Of a DNA stretch of 34,766 nucleotides, positions 15,776 through 23,494 are shown piece after piece. Every line of letters begins with the position of its first letter. Positions within the stretch are counted from its first letter, which is position 1. The notes under the pieces were generated by a model. That model was not told the DNA's origin. It worked only from the letters and a program-made list of their open reading frames with translations, and searched no databases. Position numbers and translations under genes: made by a program. Source of the stretch: Leptospiraceae bacterium (GTDB lineage: Bacteria; Spirochaetota; Leptospiria; Leptospirales; Leptonemataceae); NCBI GenBank assembly GCA_020441005.1, contig JAGRNA010000146.1, positions 1-34,766 on the forward strand. The letters are read 5' to 3'.

Positions 15776-16474
15776 ATGTCTGAACGCAGACGCCGACTGG
15801 CACTGCCTGGCGGATTAATCCTGGCTGGCAGTTTCTTACTTATTCTACCATTGGGTAACTGGCTGTGGATTGCCTGGCAATTAGAGACCGGCCTATTTGA
15901 TTTTTACCGAATGCAACTGGCGCTCCAATGGTATGAGGTGCTGCTCTGGTTGATGCCCTTCCCGGCTGGCGTCTTGCTATTGCGAGCCAGCCCGTCTGGC
16001 TGGTATCTGGCCGTTTTGTACGCAGTACTGCTTATCAGCTACAACCTGGTCCTGTATTTGCGAATGCCAAATGCGGTCTACTTATTCGGCTTCCTCCAGA
16101 CCGTTCTGGTTTGTACGCTTGTTTATTTCATTGTGCGCAAGGATATCAGCGCGCCATACATGGATAATATTCCCCGTGGCTGGCGGCGCTCCAAACGCTG
16201 GCCTGTCCGCCGTCGGGTCCTGATTGATGATACCTTGTTTCTGACAAGCAATTTGAGTGTGGCCGGGCTGTTTGTGCCAGCGAACCAGGCGCAGTACCGC
16301 TTGAATCAGTCTGTAAAGGTCAAGATCGATGATATGCTGCTGGAGGGAGGAGTCGTACGGATCGATCATAAAGGCGTCGGCATCGCGTTTCGGCATGTGG
16401 ACAATAAGGCACGCATTGCCTTGCAGCAGATATTAGCGCAGGCCGAAAGCCAGTTTGAAACCCATTTTCGTTAG
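15776..16474 (+). CDS. Membrane-anchored PilZ (c-di-GMP receptor) protein
   Basis: The 232-residue protein has about four membrane helices in residues 10-122 and then a basic linker and a PilZ domain. The c-di-GMP motif is complete: RxxxR as R141-WPV-R145 and N-x-S-x-x-G as N159-L-S161-V-A-G164. The later strands read GGVVRIDHKGVGIAF. It therefore probably binds cyclic di-GMP at the inner face of the membrane and passes the signal to a partner. No diguanylate cyclase or phosphodiesterase gene is in the window. The start at 15776 has no clear ribosome binding site. The 175-base gap after the symporter gene holds nothing recognisable. The gene is convergent with the sigma-54 activator gene. Confidence 0.88.
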   Translation: MSERRRRLALPGGLILAGSFLLILPLGNWLWIAWQLETGLFDFYRMQLALQWYEVLLWLMPFPAGVLLLRASPSGWYLAVLYAVLLISYNLVLYLRMPNAVYLFGFLQTVLVCTLVYFIVRKDISAPYMDNIPRGWRRSKRWPVRRRVLIDDTLFLTSNLSVAGLFVPANQAQYRLNQSVKVKIDDMLLEGGVVRIDHKGVGIAFRHVDNKARIALQQILAQAESQFETHFR

Positions 16475-16636
16475 AATCCCTGCCGGGCTGGCACAACCGG
16501 CCTCTAGCCTGACGGCCAGGTATTGAGCCTCGAATCCGTTTACTGGCTTGCACACCCGCAATCGGCCAGGCGCCACTGCACGGCCCTGGCGTTGCGCTCA
16601 TACGGCACAAGGCCTGAAAAAGCATTCCTTGACCAA

Positions 16637-18757
16637 TCAGTAGTCTATTTGTAGCTCTTTAATCTTTTTATCAAGTGTGTTGCGATTGATCCCGAGCCAG
16701 GCCGCCGCTTTGATTTTTGTATAGCGAAAACGCTTCAGGGCTAATAGAATCAGGCGTCGTTCGAGTTCCCCTACAACCAGCTTGTAAATGTTTCCATCCA
16801 GAACGGCCGAATCAGCGGCCGCACCCGCCATTTGATCATGAATGAAATTGGCAAACCAGTCGCCGGAATCAGCGACCACTGAGCCCGGCACAGTCTCTGG
16901 GGCATTCTGCAGCTCGGCCTCCAGCGTGACCGGTGCGCTTTCCAGGTTTTCATACAATTCATGAAAGTCCGGGGTGTCTAAAAAATGATTCTGACACATG
17001 ACAACTGCCCGCTCGATACTGTTTTCCAGTTGGCGAATATTGCCGGGCCATTCGCTGGACTCCAGCAGTTGCACAGCCGCCTGTGTGATTTCGGAAATAT
17101 CTTTGTTATTCTCACGGGTGTATTTTTTTAAAAAATGCTGAGCCAAAGGTAGTACGTCCTCGACCCGTTCCCGAAGGGGCGGAATCGCCAGGCGAATCAC
17201 ATTCAAGCGATAAAAAAGGTCGGCCCGGAACGTTCTCGCTTCCACGGCCGCTTCCAGTTCGCTATTGGTTGCCGCGATGACCCGGATATCCACTTTGCGG
17301 ACCTTGCCACCTATTGGCTCCACTTCTTTTTCCTGCAGCACGCGCAACAGCTTGCTTTGCAGGTTTAAATCCATCTCGCCAATCTCATCCAGAAAAATCG
17401 TACCCTGATGAGCCTGGACGAACTTGCCATCCTTATCACTGACAGCACCGGTAAAGGAACCCCGTTTATGGCCAAAGAGCTCGCTTTCCAGCAGGCTTTC
17501 CGGTATTGCGGCGCAGTTAATCTTGACGAAAGGTCCGTCCCGGCGCGGGCTGTTATAGTGAATGGCGGAGGCGAAGAGTTCCTTGCCTGTGCCGGACTCT
17601 CCGGTTATCAGTACCGTCGCGCGCGATTCAGCCACGATCTGAACAGTCTCAAATAAGCGCAACATTTCGCGCGATTTGCCGATCAGGTTCCCAAAGCGAT
17701 ATTTTTCGCCCAACGCGTGTTTGAGCTTGATGTTCTCGGACTCGATCACCCGCGTTTTTTCTCGCAACAGCTTCTGGATCGTTACCGCCTGAGAAATAAA
17801 AGAGGCCACTATCTCCAGAAATTCCAGCAAATGCTCCGAGGACAAATCCGGTGTGCCATACGTGAACGAGGCGAAGACTCCGATCGCCTCGTTGCCGGAA
17901 AATACCGGACAGCAGAAGAAGCCCAATTGTTCACTGCTGCCGCTCTGGACCTGCAAGCGATTTAAAAACTCGGGCTCCTTGCTGGTATCCGGCACAAAGA
18001 CCGCTTTTTTTTGCAAAAAAACCTGTCCCACAATCCCTTCTCCGGGCTCATAGGCAATCCGCTCGCCCTGACCGGCCTCAAAGCCCATGGAAGCCACAAT
18101 CCGGAGGCGATCCTTGTCTGTGTCATACAATAGAAGCAAACTGCGCTGCATCCGGAAAGCCGATTCGGTAATCTGCATTATCTCGGCAAACACTTCTGTC
18201 AGGGCCAGCGATGAGGTAACCACCCGGCCAATGTCGATCATCACGCGGTGAAAGCGATCGCGCAATTTGAGGTGCTTGTTATCGCGCACCTTGATGAAAA
18301 TATGCGCAACCAGATTTGCCAAAATCGTCAAAATCGTCTCGTGCTCGGGCAAAAAAGCGCCTGCCCTTTTGGCATCGACTGATAAAACGCCAAATAATTC
18401 CCCTTTGTGCATTAATGGCACTGCCAGTTCCGATTTAAGTCCGGCCTGCAAGGGAATATAGCTTTGATCCTGGGTAGTATCATTGACCAGCCTGGACTTG
18501 CCATGCTCGGCCACCCAACCTGTCACGCCCTCGCCTAATTGTAAATGAAACTCCTTTTGATCGGCGATTAAGCCAATCGATGCGCTCAATTTTAGTAATT
18601 GATCATCTTTATCCAGCAACATAATGCTGCCGCCGTCCGCCTGGCTCATGTCAATACTGGCCTGCAGGATGCGGTTCAAGAGGTCGCGCGGCTCCTCTGT
18701 TTGATTCATGGCATGTGTGATTTCATCAATAAAACCCAATGCTTCACTTGCGATCAT
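16637..18757 (-). CDS. Sigma-54-dependent activator, GAF-GAF-AAA+-Fis
   Basis: The predicted protein has 706 residues. Two GAF domains (about 24-155 and 175-325) are followed by the AAA+ domain (about 353-590) and a Fis-type helix-turn-helix at the end (about 666-706). The AAA+ domain has Walker A GESGTGKE (386-393), the sigma-54 contact loop GSFTGA (433-438), Walker B TIFLDE (453-458) and the arginines of RADLFYRL. The layout matches NifA/FhlA-like activators that sense a small ligand through GAF and open sigma-54 polymerase complexes using ATP. The ATG at 18757 (MIASEALGF) is chosen because the in-frame GTG at 18859 would add a 34-residue basic stretch with no domain. No good sigma-54 promoter was found next to the neighbouring genes, so targets are unknown. 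Confidence 0.97.
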   Translation of the reverse strand: MIASEALGFIDEITHAMNQTEEPRDLLNRILQASIDMSQADGGSIMLLDKDDQLLKLSASIGLIADQKEFHLQLGEGVTGWVAEHGKSRLVNDTTQDQSYIPLQAGLKSELAVPLMHKGELFGVLSVDAKRAGAFLPEHETILTILANLVAHIFIKVRDNKHLKLRDRFHRVMIDIGRVVTSSLALTEVFAEIMQITESAFRMQRSLLLLYDTDKDRLRIVASMGFEAGQGERIAYEPGEGIVGQVFLQKKAVFVPDTSKEPEFLNRLQVQSGSSEQLGFFCCPVFSGNEAIGVFASFTYGTPDLSSEHLLEFLEIVASFISQAVTIQKLLREKTRVIESENIKLKHALGEKYRFGNLIGKSREMLRLFETVQIVAESRATVLITGESGTGKELFASAIHYNSPRRDGPFVKINCAAIPESLLESELFGHKRGSFTGAVSDKDGKFVQAHQGTIFLDEIGEMDLNLQSKLLRVLQEKEVEPIGGKVRKVDIRVIAATNSELEAAVEARTFRADLFYRLNVIRLAIPPLRERVEDVLPLAQHFLKKYTRENNKDISEITQAAVQLLESSEWPGNIRQLENSIERAVVMCQNHFLDTPDFHELYENLESAPVTLEAELQNAPETVPGSVVADSGDWFANFIHDQMAGAAADSAVLDGNIYKLVVGELERRLILLALKRFRYTKIKAAAWLGINRNTLDKKIKELQIDY

Positions 18758-19178
18758 ATAAACACCACCATGCCTATTTTTTCGGCATTCTTGTGGCACT
18801 CTTCTATCTGCCGTATAATTTGCAAACCTTTTGCCAAGAAATACACCACACATGAACACGGTGTCTATATTTTAGCCATTGAGTGGATCGGCTATCCAGG
18901 GACGTGTTTTTTTGTTGGCAACTTGCCTGTTACCCAAGCTCAAATCGAATTGCAACTCCACGCTACTCGCATTTTGCCGACCGTTAGCAGCTTTATACCG
19001 GAATACGCTACCCGCATCCAGTTCCAGTCTCTTTCCATTCGAACCAGAATACCCACGCGACGCAGCAAAATGATGCAAGCGGCTTGACGGGCAATGGCAC
19101 CAATTTGAAATTTGCGGACTTTCAGGTTTTTCATTGTCATTTTTTTACCCGTACCGGACACTGGAGCCAATTGTTTCT
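18758..19178. promoter_or_regulatory. Divergent intergenic region between activator and cyclase
   Basis: These 421 bases contain no convincing gene. On the plus strand TTGTGG (18791-18796), a 17-base spacer and TATAAT (18814-18819) make a possible promoter, but the cyclase start is 360 bases away. A small dyad GCAAA-CCT-TTTGC lies at 18822-18834, beside the likely promoter of the activator. AATTT-G-AAATT and T-rich runs occur near 19105-19150. Nothing else was recognised. Confidence 0.3.
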
Positions 19179-21248
19179 ATGCGCCAGTTATCGCTATCGA
19201 ACCTCCCGAAACTGGTTGCAGTCGCTCTCGTGGGCCCGGCGTTGCTGTTTTGCGCTTGCAATGCCAACGAATCAGCCCTGACAAAAACCCGTATGCAGGT
19301 CTTTGCGCAGGTTTCCAGCACCAGCCTCGATCCAAATCAGGTGCGCGAACAAGGACCGCTGACCCAAAAAGGCAAGTGGCAGCCCGTCAGTGACAGCAGC
19401 CAGTGGCAGCAGCTCAGCGGGCGTGGTCAGCCCCTCTGGATTTGGTTAGAGTACAAGGGTGATCCCGGGCAGAACCGGCAGTTATCCATCAGCAATGTCC
19501 ACTACCCCATGGAAGTCTACTGGCAGGGGCGTGTGATTCTGCGGATCCAGGCACAAGCCAATCTATTCCAGTCCTGGCAGTCCAATCTACCGGCGGCCGG
19601 CGCGCATCCGGACCCCGTACTGATTTATATGCCCGTTACCGGCGGTTTCAGGCCTCCCCGCTGGATATTGGCGGAACAAGTCGAGCTGGAACATATGCTT
19701 TTACGGCGCGACGTGGATTTAGCCATTGTGGGTTGCATCCAGCTGCTACTCGCATCACTGCTCTGGACCCTGGTTTTTTCCAGACCGCGCGAACGCTATG
19801 CCATTCTGGCCTTCGTTGTTTTTTTAACACTTAGCGGACTGTATTTTTTGAGCCGCGCCGAAACGATCCGCATCCTGTTTGCCGACTGGCTTCCCTGGTC
19901 CCAACTCAGTAGTCACCTCAGTATCCTGGCCCTGATCCCGCTCCTGGTTTACTGCGCGATCATTGTCAAACGCCAATGCCGCGCCTGGCGCATCGGACTA
20001 AGCGCGGCCGGTCTGCTGCTTTTACTGTCCTACTCGATCAGCATTCTGCAGGTGGGGTCCGCCGGAATCCAGACTCGACTAGCCTGGTTGGGATTCGGCT
20101 GGATTCTGGGCATCGGGGTTTTGGCATTATTCAGCCTGTACTTGTTTTCCGTCCAATCCATCAGTTCCATTATTCATGCCCTGGGCATGCTGGCTTTTGT
20201 GGTGTGCGGATTGCTTGACATACTGCAATTTTTATGGCAAGGACCCGCATGGCTGCCCGTCAATCTATCGATTTGGGGCACGACTTTGCTGGCCTTGTCC
20301 AATTTTGCCGTGCTGGAATTTCGTTTCTACCAGGCGCGCCAGGAGCTGGAATCCAGCAACAGTCAGTTATTTGCCAGCAACCAGGCGTTTAACCGCTTTG
20401 TCCCGCGTGAATTCTTCACCTTTCTGCAGAAGAACCAAATCACAGCCATTCAGCTGGGCGACAATATCGAAAAAGAATTTACCATCATGGTGACCGATGT
20501 GCATGAGTTCACGCAACTTTCGGAAAGCATGACCCCGGTAGAAAATTTCGATTTTGTGAACTCCTATTTCAGCCGTATTGGACCGGCGATTACCGGCAAC
20601 CATGGTTTCATCGCCAAGTACATGGGCGATGGGGTCATGGCCCTTTTTGATCGCAGCGTCGATGATGCCTTGCGCTGTGTGCAGGATATACAAAATATTT
20701 TATATGTGTACAATAATAGCCGCAAGGCGCGGGGCCGCAAACCGGTCCGCACCGGTATTGGCATTCACCGCGGCATTGTGCGACTGGGGATTGTCGGCAG
20801 TCCCCAACGGATGCAGGGCGACCTGTTTTCCGATAGCGCCAACATGGCTGCCCGGGTCGAAGGTCTGACCCGAATTTACGGCGCCAACACGGTCCTGAGT
20901 GAAAGCGCCTGGCAAGCCATTCAAAACCCCGAGGAATGGCAGTTTCGGATCCTTGACCGGGTCCGACTCAAGGGCAAGAACGCGCCGGTAGGGATTTATG
21001 AGCTGCTACCCTGGTCGCCCGATGAAACCGATGAACCCAAACTGGCAACAAAGGCGGTCTTTGAAGCAGCCGTGCAAGCCTATCGCAGTCAGGACTTCAC
21101 GGGCTGCGCGGAAATGATGCAGAATGTGCTCGCTCAGGATCCGGCGGACAAGGCAGCCCAGCGCTATATTGATCAGGCGATGTACTATGCGATTAATGGC
21201 GCTCCCGGCGAATGGGACGCGGTGACTGTCCTGGATCGTAAAAACTAG
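19179..21248 (+). CDS. Membrane class III adenylate cyclase
   Basis: The predicted protein has 689 residues. An N-terminal hydrophobic segment ends in LLFCAC, a possible lipobox. A periplasmic beta-rich domain follows (about 35-165), then about seven membrane helices (about 178-378), the layout of 7TMR-DISM receptors. A coiled segment leads to a class III cyclase domain (about 430-615) and a helical C-terminal tail. Catalytic residues are complete: metal aspartates D440 (VTDVHEFT) and D484 (KYMGDG), and N555 and R559 (NMAAR). K480 and D548 occupy the base-reading positions and fit ATP rather than GTP, so the product is probably cAMP. Start 19179 is preferred over 19134 because the signal sequence begins there. 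YhhN follows closely on the same strand. Confidence 0.95.
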   Translation: MRQLSLSNLPKLVAVALVGPALLFCACNANESALTKTRMQVFAQVSSTSLDPNQVREQGPLTQKGKWQPVSDSSQWQQLSGRGQPLWIWLEYKGDPGQNRQLSISNVHYPMEVYWQGRVILRIQAQANLFQSWQSNLPAAGAHPDPVLIYMPVTGGFRPPRWILAEQVELEHMLLRRDVDLAIVGCIQLLLASLLWTLVFSRPRERYAILAFVVFLTLSGLYFLSRAETIRILFADWLPWSQLSSHLSILALIPLLVYCAIIVKRQCRAWRIGLSAAGLLLLLSYSISILQVGSAGIQTRLAWLGFGWILGIGVLALFSLYLFSVQSISSIIHALGMLAFVVCGLLDILQFLWQGPAWLPVNLSIWGTTLLALSNFAVLEFRFYQARQELESSNSQLFASNQAFNRFVPREFFTFLQKNQITAIQLGDNIEKEFTIMVTDVHEFTQLSESMTPVENFDFVNSYFSRIGPAITGNHGFIAKYMGDGVMALFDRSVDDALRCVQDIQNILYVYNNSRKARGRKPVRTGIGIHRGIVRLGIVGSPQRMQGDLFSDSANMAARVEGLTRIYGANTVLSESAWQAIQNPEEWQFRILDRVRLKGKNAPVGIYELLPWSPDETDEPKLATKAVFEAAVQAYRSQDFTGCAEMMQNVLAQDPADKAAQRYIDQAMYYAINGAPGEWDAVTVLDRKN

Positions 21249-21285
21249 TGCCCCAAAGGGTCGGTCCTGTAGATTGACCATCGAT

Positions 21286-21975
21286 ATGCCGCTTGCCAGT
21301 TTGATCTATTATTGCCTGGCCACAGGATTACTGGGTGCAATCGCGATTTGGGTCCGATCAAAACATCCGCCGCTTTATTTTTGGGCCAAGGGACTGCCCA
21401 TGTTCTGGATTCTGTTTTGGCTGGGCTGGCACTACACCGCTAGTCCGACCCATGCCCTGCCAGCGGCCCTGGGATGGTTATGCCTCGGACTGATTCTGGG
21501 CACACTGGGTGATTTGTTGCTTTTATGGCCCCGCACCTTTCTACCCGGCTACGCAGCGTTTTTAGGCGGCCACCTGGCCTATATTATCGCCTTTGGGTAC
21601 GCCAGCTCTGGTCAGTGGAAATTGCCTTTAGCAGTCACCATGCTGCTCATCCTCATTGCGGCCACCTATGCCGGTCTGGTAATATTCTTGAGCTCAACGC
21701 GCAAGGCTGCTCCGCTGGTCGGCGCCTATGCCACCATCATTGCCAGTATGCTGCTCGCGGCAGTAAACCTGGCATGGCAACATCCCCAAAGCATGGTTTT
21801 GTTGACCGGTGCCATCCTGTTTTGTGTCTCGGATGGACTTTGGTCTTGGAACCGTTTTGTGCGACCGATCCCGCAACCCGGCCTATGGATTTTGGGCACT
21901 TATTATAGCGCCCAGGCCCTGATCGCCTGGGAAGCAGTCCAGCTGATTGTTCGGCCTGTTTTGAGCCCTTTTTGA
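21286..21975 (+). CDS. YhhN/TMEM86-family membrane protein (lysoplasmalogenase-like)
   Basis: The predicted protein has 229 residues and about eight membrane helices. The family pattern is clear: LGDLLLL (D76), FLPGYAAFLGGHLAY (H96) and SDGLWSWNRF (D183). The two conserved aspartates sit in membrane helices. Characterised members hydrolyse the vinyl-ether bond of lysoplasmalogens; bacterial substrates are less certain, so lipid hydrolase is a family-level statement. A TTG at 21274 in the same frame is an alternative start; the ATG at 21286 is used because it opens directly into the first helix. It lies 37 bases after the cyclase gene and 37 bases before the deacetylase gene, probably in one transcript. 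Confidence 0.85.
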   Translation: MPLASLIYYCLATGLLGAIAIWVRSKHPPLYFWAKGLPMFWILFWLGWHYTASPTHALPAALGWLCLGLILGTLGDLLLLWPRTFLPGYAAFLGGHLAYIIAFGYASSGQWKLPLAVTMLLILIAATYAGLVIFLSSTRKAAPLVGAYATIIASMLLAAVNLAWQHPQSMVLLTGAILFCVSDGLWSWNRFVRPIPQPGLWILGTYYSAQALIAWEAVQLIVRPVLSPF

Positions 21976-22012
21976 TTCAATCCCGGTCCGAACAGGCACG
22001 ATACTAGGACAG

Positions 22013-22876
22013 ATGCGTAAATGGCTTTGGTTTCTGTCAGCCCTGGTCCTGATCAGTGGTTTTGGCGCTCAGGGTGTGATCACCCTGATGACCGAGCGTC
22101 GACTAGCCCGGGAACAGGACTATTACCATCTGGTTCCAATTCTGTGTTTTCATAATATTGACGGGGTCGGGCCCTACTCCCTGGACCGCCAGGAATTCCG
22201 CTATTACCTGCAGCGCATTCGAGAGCAGGGTATCACAGTCATTTCCCTGAAAAGCCTGGTGGAGCACGCCCGCCAGGGACGCAAGATGACGCAGCCGTCC
22301 ATGGTGATTACCATTGATGATGATTACAAAAATATCATGCGCGTTGCCGCCCCCCTCTTGCGAGAGTATAGCTACCCGGCCACTTTTTTTGTCTATATCA
22401 AGGACATCCAGGAGCATAGCCAATACGGCACTTCCTGGGAAGACCTGCAACGACTACATGCGGAGGGTTTTGAAATCCAGAACCACTCCTGGAGTCACAC
22501 CAGTTTCCACAAGCCGCGACCCGGGGAAAGCCTGGCGGGCTGGCAGATGCGGATGCACAAGGAGGTCGTGCAATCACGCCGGGTTTTGGAAAGCCAGGTT
22601 CCGAATTTGAAAATTTACGCCTTTGCCTACCCGATGGGCTACAACAGCCCGGCCCTGCGCCAATTGGTCCGCGACAGCGGCTATCAAGTGAGCGTCACAA
22701 CCGACGCCCGGCCCGTCGATTTGAGCAAGCCCTTTCAGCCGTTATTTGACCGCTACACAATCCAAAAGCATCTGATCAAGGAACCCGGTCGCATGTTTGA
22801 TCTGCAAATCAAGTATGCTACCCGCCTATGGCAGGCCGATGAGAATTCACAATTGAGCCACCAGCAGACCCCATAA
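22013..22876 (+). CDS. Polysaccharide deacetylase (NodB domain), membrane-anchored
   Basis: The 287-residue protein has an N-terminal hydrophobic anchor or signal (about 4-24), which places the enzyme outside the inner membrane. The NodB fold starts near residue 40 (LVPILCFHNI). ITIDDDYKN supplies the catalytic and metal aspartates (D102/D103), HSWSH the two zinc histidines (H158, H162), and YAFAYPMGYN the next conserved motif. Such enzymes remove acetyl groups from N-acetylglucosamine in peptidoglycan or exopolysaccharide. AGGA lies just before the ATG. Its last 30 bases overlap the 3' end of the oppositely oriented ybeY gene, so both stops lie inside the other coding region. Confidence 0.93.
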   Translation: MRKWLWFLSALVLISGFGAQGVITLMTERRLAREQDYYHLVPILCFHNIDGVGPYSLDRQEFRYYLQRIREQGITVISLKSLVEHARQGRKMTQPSMVITIDDDYKNIMRVAAPLLREYSYPATFFVYIKDIQEHSQYGTSWEDLQRLHAEGFEIQNHSWSHTSFHKPRPGESLAGWQMRMHKEVVQSRRVLESQVPNLKIYAFAYPMGYNSPALRQLVRDSGYQVSVTTDARPVDLSKPFQPLFDRYTIQKHLIKEPGRMFDLQIKYATRLWQADENSQLSHQQTP

Positions 22877-23446
22877 TTCATCTTCCCGCAATTGCATCCG
22901 CTTTTCATCAGCAGCGCTGGTTTCATGATCATAGCCAAAGAGGTGCAGCAAACCGTGCACTGCGAGTCGCCAGAATTCTGCTGCAGCCGTGTGGCCGATT
23001 TGTTGCGCCTGTGCAAAACACAGCTCGCGACAGATATAGACTTCGCCTAATTCCAGCAGGGCCGTACCGGCATCAGTATTCCGGTTATCTGGAGACTGAT
23101 CTGCGTTTGGTGGGCGGCGCAAATCCCGCCAGGCAACACCGGGCCCGGGCGTATCCGGGAGATCGTCCCCGGCATCCGCTTCCGCTAACACTGCACTACC
23201 CGGCCCTGGCGGAAAATGGATCAAGGGGAAGCTGAGCACGTCGGTCGCTTTGTCGACACCGCGCGTCTGTTGATTGAATCGACGTATCAGATGCTGATCC
23301 GTCCACACTAATTGCCATCGAAAAACATTCGCCATGCCATCCAGCCGACAATGATGCGCCAGCGCCAGATCTAAAAGCTGACCGACCCGGTCCGGATCCA
23401 GCGCGGGTATATCCCAGGGGGCATGACACAGAAACTCAACTGCCAA
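22847..23446 (-). CDS. ybeY: Endoribonuclease YbeY (16S rRNA maturation), with insertion
   Basis: The signature HGLLHLFGYDH is present and supplies the zinc histidines H164, H168 and H174, together with the conserved KATDVLSFP (66-74) and LGEVYIC (133-139). YbeY is a single-strand RNase needed for 16S rRNA 3' end maturation and ribosome quality control. The protein has 199 residues, whereas the family usually has about 150-160. The extra length is a Pro/Gly/Asp-rich insertion at about 78-128, between the DVLSFP strand and the LGE strand, likely a surface loop. The gene lies 48 bases after the biotin carboxylase gene and is the last of a minus-strand run. Confidence 0.93.
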   Translation of the reverse strand: MAVEFLCHAPWDIPALDPDRVGQLLDLALAHHCRLDGMANVFRWQLVWTDQHLIRRFNQQTRGVDKATDVLSFPLIHFPPGPGSAVLAEADAGDDLPDTPGPGVAWRDLRRPPNADQSPDNRNTDAGTALLELGEVYICRELCFAQAQQIGHTAAAEFWRLAVHGLLHLFGYDHETSAADEKRMQLREDELWGLLVAQL

Positions 23447-23494
23447 ACGCTAGCTCCTCGTGGGCACCCTGCCGGCCCGTTTCCGGTCCGCAAT

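Noticed and set aside
18758-18859. N-terminal extension of the sigma-54 activator from GTG 18859
   Set aside because: Basic, domain-free residues; the ATG at 18757 directly precedes the GAF region.
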